DNA of 64,000 bases from Methylophaga sp. (GTDB lineage: Bacteria; Pseudomonadota; Gammaproteobacteria; Nitrosococcales; Methylophagaceae), in NCBI RefSeq assembly GCF_030651745.1, contig NZ_JAUSCC010000073.1, forward strand, positions 12,130-76,129, given 5' to 3'. Both the position numbers and the translations under genes were made by a program. Below are positions 7,104 to 16,386 of the stretch, one piece after another. The notes beneath the pieces are model-generated. The model saw nothing but the letters and a program-made list of their open reading frames with translations. It had not been told where the DNA came from and did no database searches. Numbering within the stretch: position 1 is the stretch's first letter; every line of letters starts with the position of its first letter.

Positions 7104-9263
7104 GTGAGTGCAAAACCTTCTGTTGCGTCTGAGCTTGACTTCATTCAGGAGTCTGAGCCCAAACTTACGATAGATGATCTGTGTTTTGCGACCTCAAATT
7201 ACTTAGAAACCAATCAGGTCGAGTCGATCCGCCGCGCCTATCATTTTGCAGAACAATGCCATGAAGGACAGACTCGCCGCAGTGGTGAGCGCTATATCAC
7301 TCACCCCTTAGCGGTAGCACATGTACTGGCGATGATGCACATGGATTATGAGTGCATTATGGCCGGTCTGCTACATGACGTGATTGAAGACACGGAGATG
7401 TCCAAGCGTGATGTGATTGCTGAGTTTGGTGAACCGGTTGCTGAACTGGTTGAAGGTGTAACCAAACTGGCTCAAGCTGCGTTTGAAACACGCCAACATG
7501 CTCAAGCGGAAAATCTGCGAAAAATGTTGCTGGCCATGTCACGTGATATACGCGTCATTATCGTTAAGCTGGCTGACCGACTGCACAATATGCGTACTCT
7601 GGGACATTTGCGTCCTGAAAAACGCCGCCGCATTGCCAATGAAACTCTGGAAATATACGCACCAATTGCCCAACGTCTGGGGATGAATCTGATGCGTTGT
7701 GAACTGGAAGATCTTGGCTTCCATGTTCTGTATCCGATTCGTTATCGTGTATTGGCCGATGCTATACGTAAAGCCCGCGGCAATCGCAAGGAAATCGTCA
7801 GTCAGATCACGGGCTCCATTCTCAATCGAATGGAACAGGAAGGACTCAGCGCCGATATTCAGGGGCGCGAAAAAAATCTCTACAGTATTTACAAGAAAAT
7901 GGTCAGTAAGCAGCTGTCGTTTTCAGAAGTCATGGACGTCTATGCCTTCCGTATTATTGTTGATGATGTCGATGCCTGTTATCGAATGCTGGGAGTAGTA
8001 CATAACCTTTACAAACCAGTACAGGGCAAGTTCAAAGACTATATTGCGATTCCCAAAGCCAATGGTTATCAATCGTTACATACGGTTTTATTCGGACCTT
8101 ATGGTGTGCCGATAGAAGTTCAAATCCGTTCACGCGATATGGATCAATTGGCCGAAGCAGGGGTAGCAGCACACTGGTTATATAAAACAGGGGAAGCTGC
8201 CGGTAATACTTTGGCGCATCGCAAAGCCCGACAGTGGTTGCAAGGCATTCTGGAAATGCAGAAAGGTTCTGGTGACTCGATGGAGTTTCTGGAAAATCTG
8301 CGCATCGATTTATTCCCTGATGAGATTTATGTCTCTACGCCGAGGGGTGAGATTTTAACCTTGCCGCGTGGTTCTACCGCTGTGGATTTTGCTTATGCAG
8401 TGCACTCCGATGTCGGCAATAGCTGTGTTGCAGCTCGGGTGGGTCGTCATCTGGTGCCATTGAGTTCACAACTGGAAACCGGACAATCCGTCGAGATCAT
8501 TACTTCGCCAACATCGCACCCGAATCCAGCCTGGCTGAATTTTGTGGTGACGCCTAAAGCTCGTACCAACATTCGTAATTACCTCAAAAATTTGCAAGGC
8601 GAAGAAGCGATCCAGCTTGGTCAGCGTTTGTTGAACAAGCACCTGACAGCGTTTTCCACTGCCTTGGAAAATATTCCAACCAAACGTATTACCGCTTTGC
8701 TCAAAGAATATGAGTTGGAAACTTTTGATGAATTATTAAGCGATTTAGGGCTGGGAAACATCTCTGCCTTACTGGTTGCTCAAAAGCTGTTGCAGGAAGA
8801 AACCCCGAATAAAGAGCCGCAAGCGCTGCTGATAGCCGGTACCGAAGGCATGGTGGTGAATTTTGCCCGTTGCTGCCATCCGATCCCCGGTGATCCGATT
8901 CACGGTTTTGTCAGTGCGGGGCGCGGCATTATTATTCATCAACGCAGCTGTAAAAACACCACTCATTTACGTGAGCAGAATGAGAAATGGCTGGATGTTG
9001 CCTGGGCCAAAGAAATCAAACGTGATTTCCCGGTTGATTTGATGGTGCAACTGAAAAACCAGCGAGGTGCGTTGGCAACCATTGCTTCAGTGATTTCAGA
9101 AGCCGAGTCTAATATCGACAATGTAATGGTTGACGAACGTGATGGTGGTTTTACCCATCTGCGCTTGACTATCGAAGTCACCAATCGCCAGCATTTGGCA
9201 CGTATTATCCGTCGACTGCGCCAATTGGAAATGGTCGAACGCATTAACCGTATTAATAACTGA
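7104..9263 (+). CDS. spoT: Bifunctional (p)ppGpp synthetase/hydrolase
   Basis: This 719-residue SpoT/Rel enzyme controls the alarmone ppGpp. The N-terminal HD hydrolase domain is intact (HPLAVAHVLA and GLLHDVIEDT), so hydrolysis should be active. The synthetase domain follows with YSIYKKMVSK, KFKDYIAIPKANGYQSLHT and EVQIRSRDMDQLAEAGVAAHW. A TGS domain begins near VSTPRGEILTLPRGSTAVDF. A Cys/His region (FARCCHPIPGD) and a C-terminal ACT domain end the protein. It starts with GTG at 7104, and no upstream ATG is better placed. Intact HD motifs argue against RelA, whose HD site is degenerate. It is the third gene of the gmk-rpoZ-spoT unit. Confidence 0.96.
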   Translation: MSAKPSVASELDFIQESEPKLTIDDLCFATSNYLETNQVESIRRAYHFAEQCHEGQTRRSGERYITHPLAVAHVLAMMHMDYECIMAGLLHDVIEDTEMSKRDVIAEFGEPVAELVEGVTKLAQAAFETRQHAQAENLRKMLLAMSRDIRVIIVKLADRLHNMRTLGHLRPEKRRRIANETLEIYAPIAQRLGMNLMRCELEDLGFHVLYPIRYRVLADAIRKARGNRKEIVSQITGSILNRMEQEGLSADIQGREKNLYSIYKKMVSKQLSFSEVMDVYAFRIIVDDVDACYRMLGVVHNLYKPVQGKFKDYIAIPKANGYQSLHTVLFGPYGVPIEVQIRSRDMDQLAEAGVAAHWLYKTGEAAGNTLAHRKARQWLQGILEMQKGSGDSMEFLENLRIDLFPDEIYVSTPRGEILTLPRGSTAVDFAYAVHSDVGNSCVAARVGRHLVPLSSQLETGQSVEIITSPTSHPNPAWLNFVVTPKARTNIRNYLKNLQGEEAIQLGQRLLNKHLTAFSTALENIPTKRITALLKEYELETFDELLSDLGLGNISALLVAQKLLQEETPNKEPQALLIAGTEGMVVNFARCCHPIPGDPIHGFVSAGRGIIIHQRSCKNTTHLREQNEKWLDVAWAKEIKRDFPVDLMVQLKNQRGALATIASVISEAESNIDNVMVDERDGGFTHLRLTIEVTNRQHLARIIRRLRQLEMVERINRINN

Positions 9264-9306
9264 TTTGTTTAATCTGTCGTCCTAAGGCGACTTAGCCGGA
9301 GTTTTT

Positions 9307-9693
9307 ATGTCCCGAGAAATTATTCACACCAGCAATGCACCTGCAGCTATTGGTACTTATTCACAAGCCGTCAAAGTGGGCGATGTTGTTTACTTGTCCG
9401 GCCAAATTCCATTAGTACCGGAAACCATGACGGTGGTTGAAGGCGATTTCGCTACTCAAGTTCGTCAGGTGTTTAATAATTTATCAGCTGTTGCAACGGC
9501 TGCCGGTGGCAGTTTGCAAGATGTCGTCAAACTCAATATTTACCTGACCGATCTGGCGTATTTCGGTACCGTAAACGAAATCATGGCGGAGTATTTTCAA
9601 CAACCGTATCCTGCCCGTGCGGCAATTGGTGTGGCATCGTTACCTAAAGATGTTCCGGTTGAAATGGATGCTATTTTGCATCTTGGCGCATAA
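9307..9693 (+). CDS. ridA: RidA family reactive intermediate deaminase
   Basis: This 128-residue cytosolic protein belongs to the YjgF/YER057c/UK114 family. RidA proteins form trimers and hydrolyse reactive enamine/imine intermediates, such as 2-aminoacrylate from PLP enzymes, to keto acids. [18 protein letters not shown] and the C-terminal [20 protein letters not shown] are family signatures. The Arg in PARAA is the substrate carboxylate ligand. CGGAG precedes the ATG. The gene lies between spoT and recG, a known arrangement in gammaproteobacteria. Confidence 0.95.
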   Translation: MSREIIHTSNAPAAIGTYSQAVKVGDVVYLSGQIPLVPETMTVVEGDFATQVRQVFNNLSAVATAAGGSLQDVVKLNIYLTDLAYFGTVNEIMAEYFQQPYPARAAIGVASLPKDVPVEMDAILHLGA

Positions 9694-9718
9694 CCTCAAG
9701 CGATAAAGGCGGTTATTG

Positions 9719-11800
9719 GTGACTGAGCTGGCCATCGCCGATCCGGTCACCTCGCTGAAAGGTGTCGGCGCAAAACTCGCTGAGAAGCTGGATAAACTGG
9801 GGATACGGCAGATCCAGGATCTGTTGTTTCACCTACCGCTACGCTATCAGGATCGAACCCGCTTAATGCCTATTGGCAGTTTGCGGCCGCAGCAGGAAAA
9901 ACTGGTCGAAGGGGTGATTCAACTCAGTCAGGTCAAATTCGGCCGGCGCCGATCACTGCTTTGTCATATCAGCGATGGCACTGGTGCATTGGTATTACGG
10001 TTTTTTCATTTTTCCAAAAGCCAACAACAGCAATTAGCCAAAGGGCAGCGTATTCGCTGTTTTGGTGAAGTTCGTAGTGGCCCATCTACTCTGGAAATGG
10101 TGCATCCCGAATACCAATTGATTCAGGGGGATGCGCCGTTTGCTGTCGAAGAGACCTTAACCCCGGTTTACCCAACCACCGAAGGTTTGCATCAATTGTC
10201 CTGGCGTAAATTATTACATCAGGCATTGAATCTGCTGGATCAGCAAACCATGCCAGCTTATTTACCTGAAGCTTTGCTGGATCCACGCGTCGCACATTTT
10301 GATCTGACCCAAGCCCTGAAATATGTGCATTTACCGCCGCCGGATTGCGATGTCGCTCAGCTAATCTCCCGTGAACATCCGGCACAAAAACGTCTGGCAT
10401 TTGAAGAGCTGCTGGCCCAGCAGCTCAGCATGCGGCAAATCCGTTATCGCACTCAGCAACATCAGGCACCCAAATTTAATGCAGATACCTTCAGTGAAAA
10501 GTTTTTAAAACAACTGCCATTTCCGTTAACCGGTGCTCAGCAACGTGTAATCAAAGAAATTCGCCAGGATCTGCAACAAAGCATTCCGATGCAGCGATTG
10601 GTACAAGGTGATGTTGGGTCCGGCAAAACGGTAGTGGCGGCTTTATCAGCATTAATAGCCGTTTCCAGTGGCTATCAGGCGGTGATGATGGCACCGACGG
10701 AATTACTCGCAGAGCAGCATTATCAGACGTTTCGTAACTGGTTGGAGCCGTTAGGCATTCAAGTCGGCTGGTGTGCTGGCAAGCAAACGGCTTCGCAGCG
10801 TCGCCAGGTGATTGCCGCATTGGCGGAAGGCGAAATCAATATTGCCGTAGGTACTCATGCGTTATTCCAGGATGAAGTCACCTTTAATCGGCTGGGTTTA
10901 GTGATTATTGATGAGCAGCATCGCTTTGGTGTGCATCAGCGTATGGCCTTGCGGGATAAAGGCAAAGCGGTGGATGTTCTGCCGCATCAGCTGGTCATGA
11001 CGGCTACACCGATTCCACGAACCCTGGCAATGACGGCTTATGCGGATTTAAATGTCTCAGTCATTGATGAATTACCGCCAGGCAGGCAACCGGTGACCAC
11101 GGTGGTGGTCGCTGACAATCGACGCCCGGAAGTTATTGAACGGATTCATGTGGCCTGTCAGCAAAAACGCCAGGTGTATTGGGTGTGTACCTTGATTGAA
11201 GAATCTGAGCATTTACAATGTCAGGCAGCGGAAGATACCGCAGAACAATTGCAACAGGCATTACCGGATTTACGTATTGCTCTAGTGCACGGCCGGATGA
11301 AATCAGCAGACAAAGAACAGGTTATGCTGGCTTTTAAACTGGCTGAAATTGATCTGCTGGTGGCCACCACGGTGATTGAAGTTGGAGTGGATGTGCCCAA
11401 TGCCAGTTTGATGGTGATTGAAAATGCCGAACGTCTTGGATTAGCCCAATTACATCAGTTACGCGGAAGGGTAGGACGCGGAACGGTTCAGAGTCATTGC
11501 GTGCTGATGTATCATCCACCACTGTCGGAAAATGGCCTGGCTAGACTTGCCTGTTTACGTGAAAGTAATGATGGTTTTGTGATTGCCCAACGCGATCTGG
11601 AAATTCGTGGTCCGGGTGAAGTTTTGGGTACACGGCAAACCGGTTTGCCCCAATTTCGGGTTGCCGATTTGCTGGCCGATCAGGATTTATTGCCAGCAGT
11701 GACTAAAGCCGCTGAAACATTAATAGAGCACCATCCAGATAAAGTTGCCCCGTTAATCAACCGCTGGTTCGGCACCAAACTGAACTTCGGACAAGTATGA
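9719..11800 (+). CDS. recG: ATP-dependent DNA helicase RecG
   Basis: This protein of about 693 residues remodels stalled replication forks and branch-migrates Holliday junctions. The N-terminal wedge/OB domain runs to about residue 270 (GVGAKLAEKLDKLGI near the start). The helicase motor then shows Walker A GDVGSGKTVVA, motif II DEQH, motif III TATPIPRT, and motifs V-VI VIEVGVDVPNA and QLRGRVGRG. The typical RecG end (LEIRGPGEVLGTRQTGLPQF) is present. I prefer GTG at 9719 because AAGGCGG lies 6 bases before it; TTG at 9716 is also possible. It follows ridA by 25 bases. Confidence 0.96.
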   Translation: MTELAIADPVTSLKGVGAKLAEKLDKLGIRQIQDLLFHLPLRYQDRTRLMPIGSLRPQQEKLVEGVIQLSQVKFGRRRSLLCHISDGTGALVLRFFHFSKSQQQQLAKGQRIRCFGEVRSGPSTLEMVHPEYQLIQGDAPFAVEETLTPVYPTTEGLHQLSWRKLLHQALNLLDQQTMPAYLPEALLDPRVAHFDLTQALKYVHLPPPDCDVAQLISREHPAQKRLAFEELLAQQLSMRQIRYRTQQHQAPKFNADTFSEKFLKQLPFPLTGAQQRVIKEIRQDLQQSIPMQRLVQGDVGSGKTVVAALSALIAVSSGYQAVMMAPTELLAEQHYQTFRNWLEPLGIQVGWCAGKQTASQRRQVIAALAEGEINIAVGTHALFQDEVTFNRLGLVIIDEQHRFGVHQRMALRDKGKAVDVLPHQLVMTATPIPRTLAMTAYADLNVSVIDELPPGRQPVTTVVVADNRRPEVIERIHVACQQKRQVYWVCTLIEESEHLQCQAAEDTAEQLQQALPDLRIALVHGRMKSADKEQVMLAFKLAEIDLLVATTVIEVGVDVPNASLMVIENAERLGLAQLHQLRGRVGRGTVQSHCVLMYHPPLSENGLARLACLRESNDGFVIAQRDLEIRGPGEVLGTRQTGLPQFRVADLLADQDLLPAVTKAAETLIEHHPDKVAPLINRWFGTKLNFGQV

Positions 11801-11813
11801 GTTCCAATTTTTT

Positions 11814-12368
11814 ATGATAAGAAGCCAAGCCCACTGGCATTCAGCTGCTACTGCAAAGTTGCCGAGCGAACTGGCCGATTGGCTTACTGATAAGGGTTCG
11901 TTGACTTTGCGCTTGCGACAAACCAGTCAAAAGCAATTCAGTGTGGATTTGCAGCAGACCGGTTGGCAGAAGCCATTAACTGAAGAAGCGTTGAAGCTGG
12001 AACAACCGTTACATGAAAACGCCTATTGCCGTGAAGTGATATTACGCGATGGGGACAAAGCACGTGTATTTGCACGGACCATTGTGCCGCGGGCCAGTTA
12101 TCAGGCATTACAAGCCCATTTACATATTCATCATCTAGGAAACCGCTCGTTGGGAGAAATTTTGTTTACCGATCCGGCCATTAAACGCGGACCTCTGGAA
12201 GTTGCCAGCTTGCGAACAGGACAAAGCCTGTTTGAACTGGCAAAACACAACGGTATAGCACTGGATGACAAAGCAATTATGTGGGCCAGACGATCCTGTT
12301 TTTATTTTGCCGGCAATAGCCTCCTGGTCTGTGAAATGTTCCTACCCAATCAGGATTGGTCAGAATGA
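11814..12368 (+). CDS. ubiC: Chorismate lyase
   Basis: This 184-residue enzyme converts chorismate to 4-hydroxybenzoate and pyruvate, the first committed step of ubiquinone synthesis. Family features are the conserved arginine in [18 protein letters not shown], and the [21 protein letters not shown] stretch near the C-terminal third. The length is slightly above the E. coli enzyme. Its stop codon overlaps the ubiA start as ATGA, so the product and the next enzyme in the pathway are translationally coupled. Confidence 0.93.
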   Translation: MIRSQAHWHSAATAKLPSELADWLTDKGSLTLRLRQTSQKQFSVDLQQTGWQKPLTEEALKLEQPLHENAYCREVILRDGDKARVFARTIVPRASYQALQAHLHIHHLGNRSLGEILFTDPAIKRGPLEVASLRTGQSLFELAKHNGIALDDKAIMWARRSCFYFAGNSLLVCEMFLPNQDWSE

Positions 12369-13231
12369 CAAACTTATTCAAAAAACTGCAGCTGTATTGG
12401 CAACTTACCCGGATGAACCGGCCCATCGGTATTTTATTATTGCTGTGGCCAACCTTAACGGCGTTATGGATTGCCGCCGGCGGACTGCCGGATATCAAGA
12501 TTCTGCTGATTTTTATTGCTGGCGTGGTGTTGATGCGAGCGGCGGGCTGTGCGATTAACGATTATGCTGATCGACACATTGATGGACAGGTTTGGCGAAC
12601 TGAAAACCGACCATTAGCCACTGGTGCATTAACCGCAAAGCAAGCAGTACTGACCTTTGTGATCCTGGCTTTAGTGGCGTTTCTGTTGGTGCTATTCCTT
12701 AATCCGTTCACCATTATGTTGTCGCTCGTGGCAGTTATATTGGCAGCGATCTATCCCTTTATGAAACGCTTTACCTATCTGCCACAGCTGGTATTGGGCA
12801 TGGCATTTGGCTGGGCAATACCGATGGCGTTTGCCGCTCAGACTAACAGCTTACCGGCGATTGTCTGGTGGTTATTTGTGGCCAATATTGTCTGGACCAC
12901 CATGTACGACACCTTCTATGCAATGGCCGATCGTGAAGATGATCTGCAAGCCGGAGTGAAATCCACCGCGATTTTATTTGGCAAAAATGACTTGTTGATA
13001 CAAGGCTTATTGCAACTGAGTTATCTGTTGATCATGCTGGTGATAGGGCTGCAATTGCAGCTGGGCATGGTGTTTTATTTCGGGCTATTGATAGCTGCAA
13101 TGCTGTTTATCTACCAATTGCGGTTAAGCAAAGATCGTGAACGAAATGCCTGTTTACAAGCCTTTCTGAATAACAACTGGGTTGGCGCGGTGGTGTTTTT
13201 CAGCATTGTTCTGCATTACAGCCTGAGCTGA
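12365..13231 (+). CDS. ubiA: 4-hydroxybenzoate octaprenyltransferase
   Basis: This integral membrane prenyltransferase of about 288 residues attaches the polyprenyl chain to 4-hydroxybenzoate in ubiquinone synthesis. The first Asp-rich motif is in [15 protein letters not shown] and the second in [20 protein letters not shown]. Both bind prenyl diphosphate through Mg. [13 protein letters not shown] at the N-terminus is typical. About eight hydrophobic helices are visible. I chose the ATG at 12365, which overlaps the ubiC stop, over an upstream TTG. Confidence 0.95.
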   Translation: MTNLFKKLQLYWQLTRMNRPIGILLLLWPTLTALWIAAGGLPDIKILLIFIAGVVLMRAAGCAINDYADRHIDGQVWRTENRPLATGALTAKQAVLTFVILALVAFLLVLFLNPFTIMLSLVAVILAAIYPFMKRFTYLPQLVLGMAFGWAIPMAFAAQTNSLPAIVWWLFVANIVWTTMYDTFYAMADREDDLQAGVKSTAILFGKNDLLIQGLLQLSYLLIMLVIGLQLQLGMVFYFGLLIAAMLFIYQLRLSKDRERNACLQAFLNNNWVGAVVFFSIVLHYSLS

Positions 13232-13239
13232 GTCGATTG

Positions 13240-14073
13240 ATGCTGCGTTTATTTACTTCCTATTGTTTTGTTTTTTTACTGCTTAGCCATGTTCATGCAA
13301 CAGAGGTTTATCAGTGGACTGACGAGCGTGGACGGCAAATATTTTCAGATCAACCAACTGATCCGGCTGCAGAAGTTCTGGAGCTGCAGCCAAATTCCAA
13401 CCGCTATTTATTTAATGTAAAACGCGTCTATGACGGTGACACGTTGGTATTGGAAAATGATGAGCGGGTCAGATTACTCAGTATTAATACGCCTGAAATC
13501 AGCTCAAGACATCGTGAAGCCGAACCTGGAGGTATTGAAGCCAGAGACTGGTTAAGAAATCAGTTAAAGGATGGGCAGGTCTATCTGCAGTACGATGCGG
13601 AAAAACGGGATCGTTATGATCGACTGTTAGCCTATGCATGGACAGTTGATGGTGAGTTTATCAACGAACAACTGCTGCAACAGGGATTGGCAGCACTAAC
13701 CATTCAACCACCTAATTTGCAGTATGCAGAGCAATTAATGGCTGCCCAACAACATGCCCTGGATCATAAAAAAGGCATCTGGGCGGTTAAACACTATCAA
13801 CCTCGCAAGGTATCAACGGTTAATGAAAATGACTATCGAGGCTGGCAACGCTGGCGGTTAACAGCCAAATCACAATCGCAAACCCGTGATTACTGGGTAT
13901 TGAAAGTGAATGACAAAGTCAGCCTGCGTATTGCCAAAAAGCAGCAGACTTTGTTTCCGCCATTAGAAGAGTATTTGAAAAAGCCTCTGGAAGTACGTGG
14001 CTGGATGTCCAAACGGGGTGACCATTACAGTCTGTTTGTGCAGCATCCCAGTGCAATTGTCATATTAGATTAG
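13240..14073 (+). CDS. Secreted DUF4124/staphylococcal nuclease-like protein
   Basis: This protein of 277 residues starts with a signal peptide (MLRLFTSYCFVFLLLSHVHA). A short DUF4124 domain follows (EVYQWTDERGRQIFSDQPTD). Next comes a thermonuclease (SNase) domain with VYDGDTLVLENDERVRLLSINTPE, EARDWL and RDRYDRLLAYAW, which carry the catalytic Asp and Arg residues and the metal ligands. The last 90 residues form an extension of unknown fold (YRGWQRWRLTAKS). It is probably a periplasmic or secreted nuclease that degrades DNA or RNA. The ATG at 13240 is preferred over the TTG at 13237. The gene is convergent with the CBS gene, with 2 bp between the stops. Confidence 0.88.
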   Translation: MLRLFTSYCFVFLLLSHVHATEVYQWTDERGRQIFSDQPTDPAAEVLELQPNSNRYLFNVKRVYDGDTLVLENDERVRLLSINTPEISSRHREAEPGGIEARDWLRNQLKDGQVYLQYDAEKRDRYDRLLAYAWTVDGEFINEQLLQQGLAALTIQPPNLQYAEQLMAAQQHALDHKKGIWAVKHYQPRKVSTVNENDYRGWQRWRLTAKSQSQTRDYWVLKVNDKVSLRIAKKQQTLFPPLEEYLKKPLEVRGWMSKRGDHYSLFVQHPSAIVILD

Positions 14074-14075
14074 CT

Positions 14076-14465
14076 TTATTCAATCTCGCTGAGCAGTTGT
14101 TCCATGATGTCATTCATGGTCACCATGCCAATCAAATCATTGTTGTTGAGCACTAACAGTCGTTTGACTCTATGAGAAGCCATTAACGTCGCCACGTGTT
14201 TAACTGATAAGTCGGCTCCAACAGCAATAACCGGTTTGGCACAAATATCGTAGACATTCAGTAAATCAATATCGCCTTCTTCAGCAATAACAGTTTTCAG
14301 CACATCTGAATAGGTAATCAAACCATAGGCATCATGTTGACTTTGTTTGTCTACCACCAGTGATTTTATTTTGTGGCGTTTCATCAAATTTAATGCTTCA
14401 CGAATTTTGGCAAATGGTGAAATCATGACCACATCGGAGATCATAACGTCTTTAACTAATCGCAT
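14076..14465 (-). CDS. Tandem CBS domain protein
   Basis: This 129-residue cytosolic protein consists of two CBS modules. Module 1 covers about residues 1-65 (MISPFAKIREALNLMKRHKI, GLITYSDVLKTV). Module 2 covers about 70-129 (VKHVATLMASHRVKRLLVL, GMVTMNDIMEQLL). Paired CBS modules bind adenine nucleotides or SAM and regulate transporters and enzymes. Here the gene is the third of a minus-strand set with a PII-like gene and a DUF1538 membrane protein gene. I infer that it is a second nucleotide sensor for that membrane protein. No enzyme domain is attached. Confidence 0.88.
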   Translation of the reverse strand: MRLVKDVMISDVVMISPFAKIREALNLMKRHKIKSLVVDKQSQHDAYGLITYSDVLKTVIAEEGDIDLLNVYDICAKPVIAVGADLSVKHVATLMASHRVKRLLVLNNNDLIGMVTMNDIMEQLLSEIE

Positions 14466-14483
14466 GAGGGTAATCCTTGATGT

Positions 14484-14834
14484 CTAGAGAGTTTCTCGTA
14501 AATGTTGCTGGAATTTTTCAACCTGTGATGTATCAATACCGGCCAGATGCTCCAGCGGCAGGGTAAATACCAAACCTTTTGAGTCGGATTCATCCGGCAT
14601 CAGAATGGCCTGTATGGCTTTGAGTATTTGTAAGGATAGGCCTTTTTCCAGCACCATCAATAAAACACTTTGACTACCATCATAGCTGAGACCAAAAAAC
14701 GTTTTTTTGGCGTTATTACTGATACCGCGAGCAGACATCAGTGTGATACCGCCCGCCCCTAAATCCCTTGCTGCATCAATCGCAGCTTGCTCACTTTCTT
14801 CTGGAACGATAGCGACAAGAACTGAAAATTTCAT
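14484..14834 (-). CDS. PII-like signalling protein next to DUF1538
   Basis: This 116-residue protein resembles nitrogen-regulatory PII (GlnB) proteins. The ferredoxin-like start KFSVLVAIVPEESEQAAIDAA is followed by LGAGGITLMSARG, and the C-terminal FTLPLEHLAGID matches the family's TIPLEHVVGID-type ending. The T-loop region (SNNAKKTFFGLSYDG) differs from GlnB/GlnK and lacks the usual uridylylated tyrosine context. Its ATG overlaps the stop codon of the DUF1538 gene (ATGA), so the two are translationally coupled. PII-like proteins bind nucleotides and act directly on membrane transporters. I infer that this one controls its coupled neighbour. Confidence 0.8.
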   Translation of the reverse strand: MKFSVLVAIVPEESEQAAIDAARDLGAGGITLMSARGISNNAKKTFFGLSYDGSQSVLLMVLEKGLSLQILKAIQAILMPDESDSKGLVFTLPLEHLAGIDTSQVEKFQQHLRETL

Positions 14835-16321
14835 GGGGTTACCTTTTTCAATGTCGTCATGAGCTGCATCGCGATAGCATAGAGCATGACTGTTATGATT
14901 GGAAAGATGGAGGCAAAGGCAATCAAACCAAAGCCATCCATCAGAATATTTCGGCCTTCAATATGGGTTGCCAGACCAATACCCAGTGCCGTGACCAAAG
15001 GCACGGTGACTTCAGAAGTCGTCACACCACCTAAATCATATGCCAGCGGCACAATATATTTGGGGGCAATCAGCGTCAGCACAATGACGATTAAATAGCC
15101 GCCAATAATGTAATGGTGGATCGAGTCACCGGAAATAATACGGTGTACACCGATAGTAATACCAATGGCGACACCGAATGCCACCAGGATCCGGATAACA
15201 TTACCATTTATCCTGCCGGATGCCGCTTCCTCTGCCTGTTGACCGATAGCAATCAAGGCGGGTTCAGCCATAGTGGTGGCAAAACCAATGGCAAATGCAA
15301 ACAGATAGACATAAATAATATGCTGATTTTTTATCAGTTGTTCAGCCATGCTGCTGCCGATGGGAAACAGGCCCATTTTCAGACCCACCACAAACGCATA
15401 TAAGCCAAATAACACCATGGCAAAGCCTAAGACCACCTTGCGCGGATTGGTCAACGGACGTTTTAACACCAGATACTGGAAAAACAGGATAGTAATAATG
15501 ATGGGTAAAACGTCTCCCACCATGCCAAGCAAATCCATCAACATGCTCATCGGACCGGAGAGTGCTTCCTGTTGAGCGCTAGCTATACTCAATTCTGCTG
15601 CCGAAGTGGCTTCTGCTCCGCTAAACACGACAATCCCGTACAGCTGTACCGTAATCATCGGCACCATTACTGCCATGGCTACAATACCAAAGCCGTCAAT
15701 AAGGGGATTACGACCACGAATAGAGGTGGCTAAACCAATGCCCAATGCCGCTATTAATGGCACCGTAACGATATTGGTGGTGACCCCGCCAGAATCATAA
15801 GCCAGGCCAACAATTTCAGCAGGCGTAAAAAAGGTGATGGTCACGACAGTAAGATAGCCGATGATCATGAACCAGTGCAGCGGATAGCCAAATAAAATCC
15901 GAAATACCCCAAGCGCGACCACAAAGCCTACCGAGATAGCTACCAGAAACCTTAGAATCAGCGCATCAATGCGACCTTCGCTGATCTCTTGAGCCTGTTC
16001 GGCGACTGCAATTAATGCTGGCTCAGCAACCACCGCAGAAAAGCCGAGTGCAAAACCAAAAGACAGCAAAATCCACAAAGAGCCACGTTTGGTAAATTGA
16101 TTGGAAAGGCTTTTGCCTACCGGGAATATACTTAATTCAAGACCGCGCAGGAACAAAGCAACGCCAATGGCAACGATAAGCAGCCCAATGCTTATACTCA
16201 GAGTGTTATCGGGGATACTCTGTAAGATAAAGGTCTGAAAAATAACCACTACAACGACGATGGGCAGCAGATTTTTCAATGCATGCATAAATGCATCTGA
16301 AAAAGCTTTTAGTTGATTCAC
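14831..16321 (-). CDS. DUF1538 family membrane protein with internal duplication
   Basis: This 496-residue inner-membrane protein has about twelve hydrophobic segments and is built of two homologous halves. VVAEPALIAVAEQAQEISEG in half one matches TMAEPALIAIGQQAEEAASG in half two. YDSGGVTTNIVTVPLIAALG matches YDLGGVTTSEVTVPLVTALG, and each is followed by GLATxIxGRNxLxDGFG. Two inverted or parallel repeats with conserved Gly/Thr/Pro re-entrant-like segments suggest a secondary transporter, but the substrate is unknown. The coupled downstream PII-like and CBS genes suggest that the protein is regulated by nucleotides. Confidence 0.82.
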   Translation of the reverse strand: MNQLKAFSDAFMHALKNLLPIVVVVVIFQTFILQSIPDNTLSISIGLLIVAIGVALFLRGLELSIFPVGKSLSNQFTKRGSLWILLSFGFALGFSAVVAEPALIAVAEQAQEISEGRIDALILRFLVAISVGFVVALGVFRILFGYPLHWFMIIGYLTVVTITFFTPAEIVGLAYDSGGVTTNIVTVPLIAALGIGLATSIRGRNPLIDGFGIVAMAVMVPMITVQLYGIVVFSGAEATSAAELSIASAQQEALSGPMSMLMDLLGMVGDVLPIIITILFFQYLVLKRPLTNPRKVVLGFAMVLFGLYAFVVGLKMGLFPIGSSMAEQLIKNQHIIYVYLFAFAIGFATTMAEPALIAIGQQAEEAASGRINGNVIRILVAFGVAIGITIGVHRIISGDSIHHYIIGGYLIVIVLTLIAPKYIVPLAYDLGGVTTSEVTVPLVTALGIGLATHIEGRNILMDGFGLIAFASIFPIITVMLYAIAMQLMTTLKKVTP

Positions 16322-16386
16322 CAGATCCTCTTCACAGTGGTTTAAATTGGATTGTAGAGCCTGTTGTCAGCCGTCACAAGCTGTTG

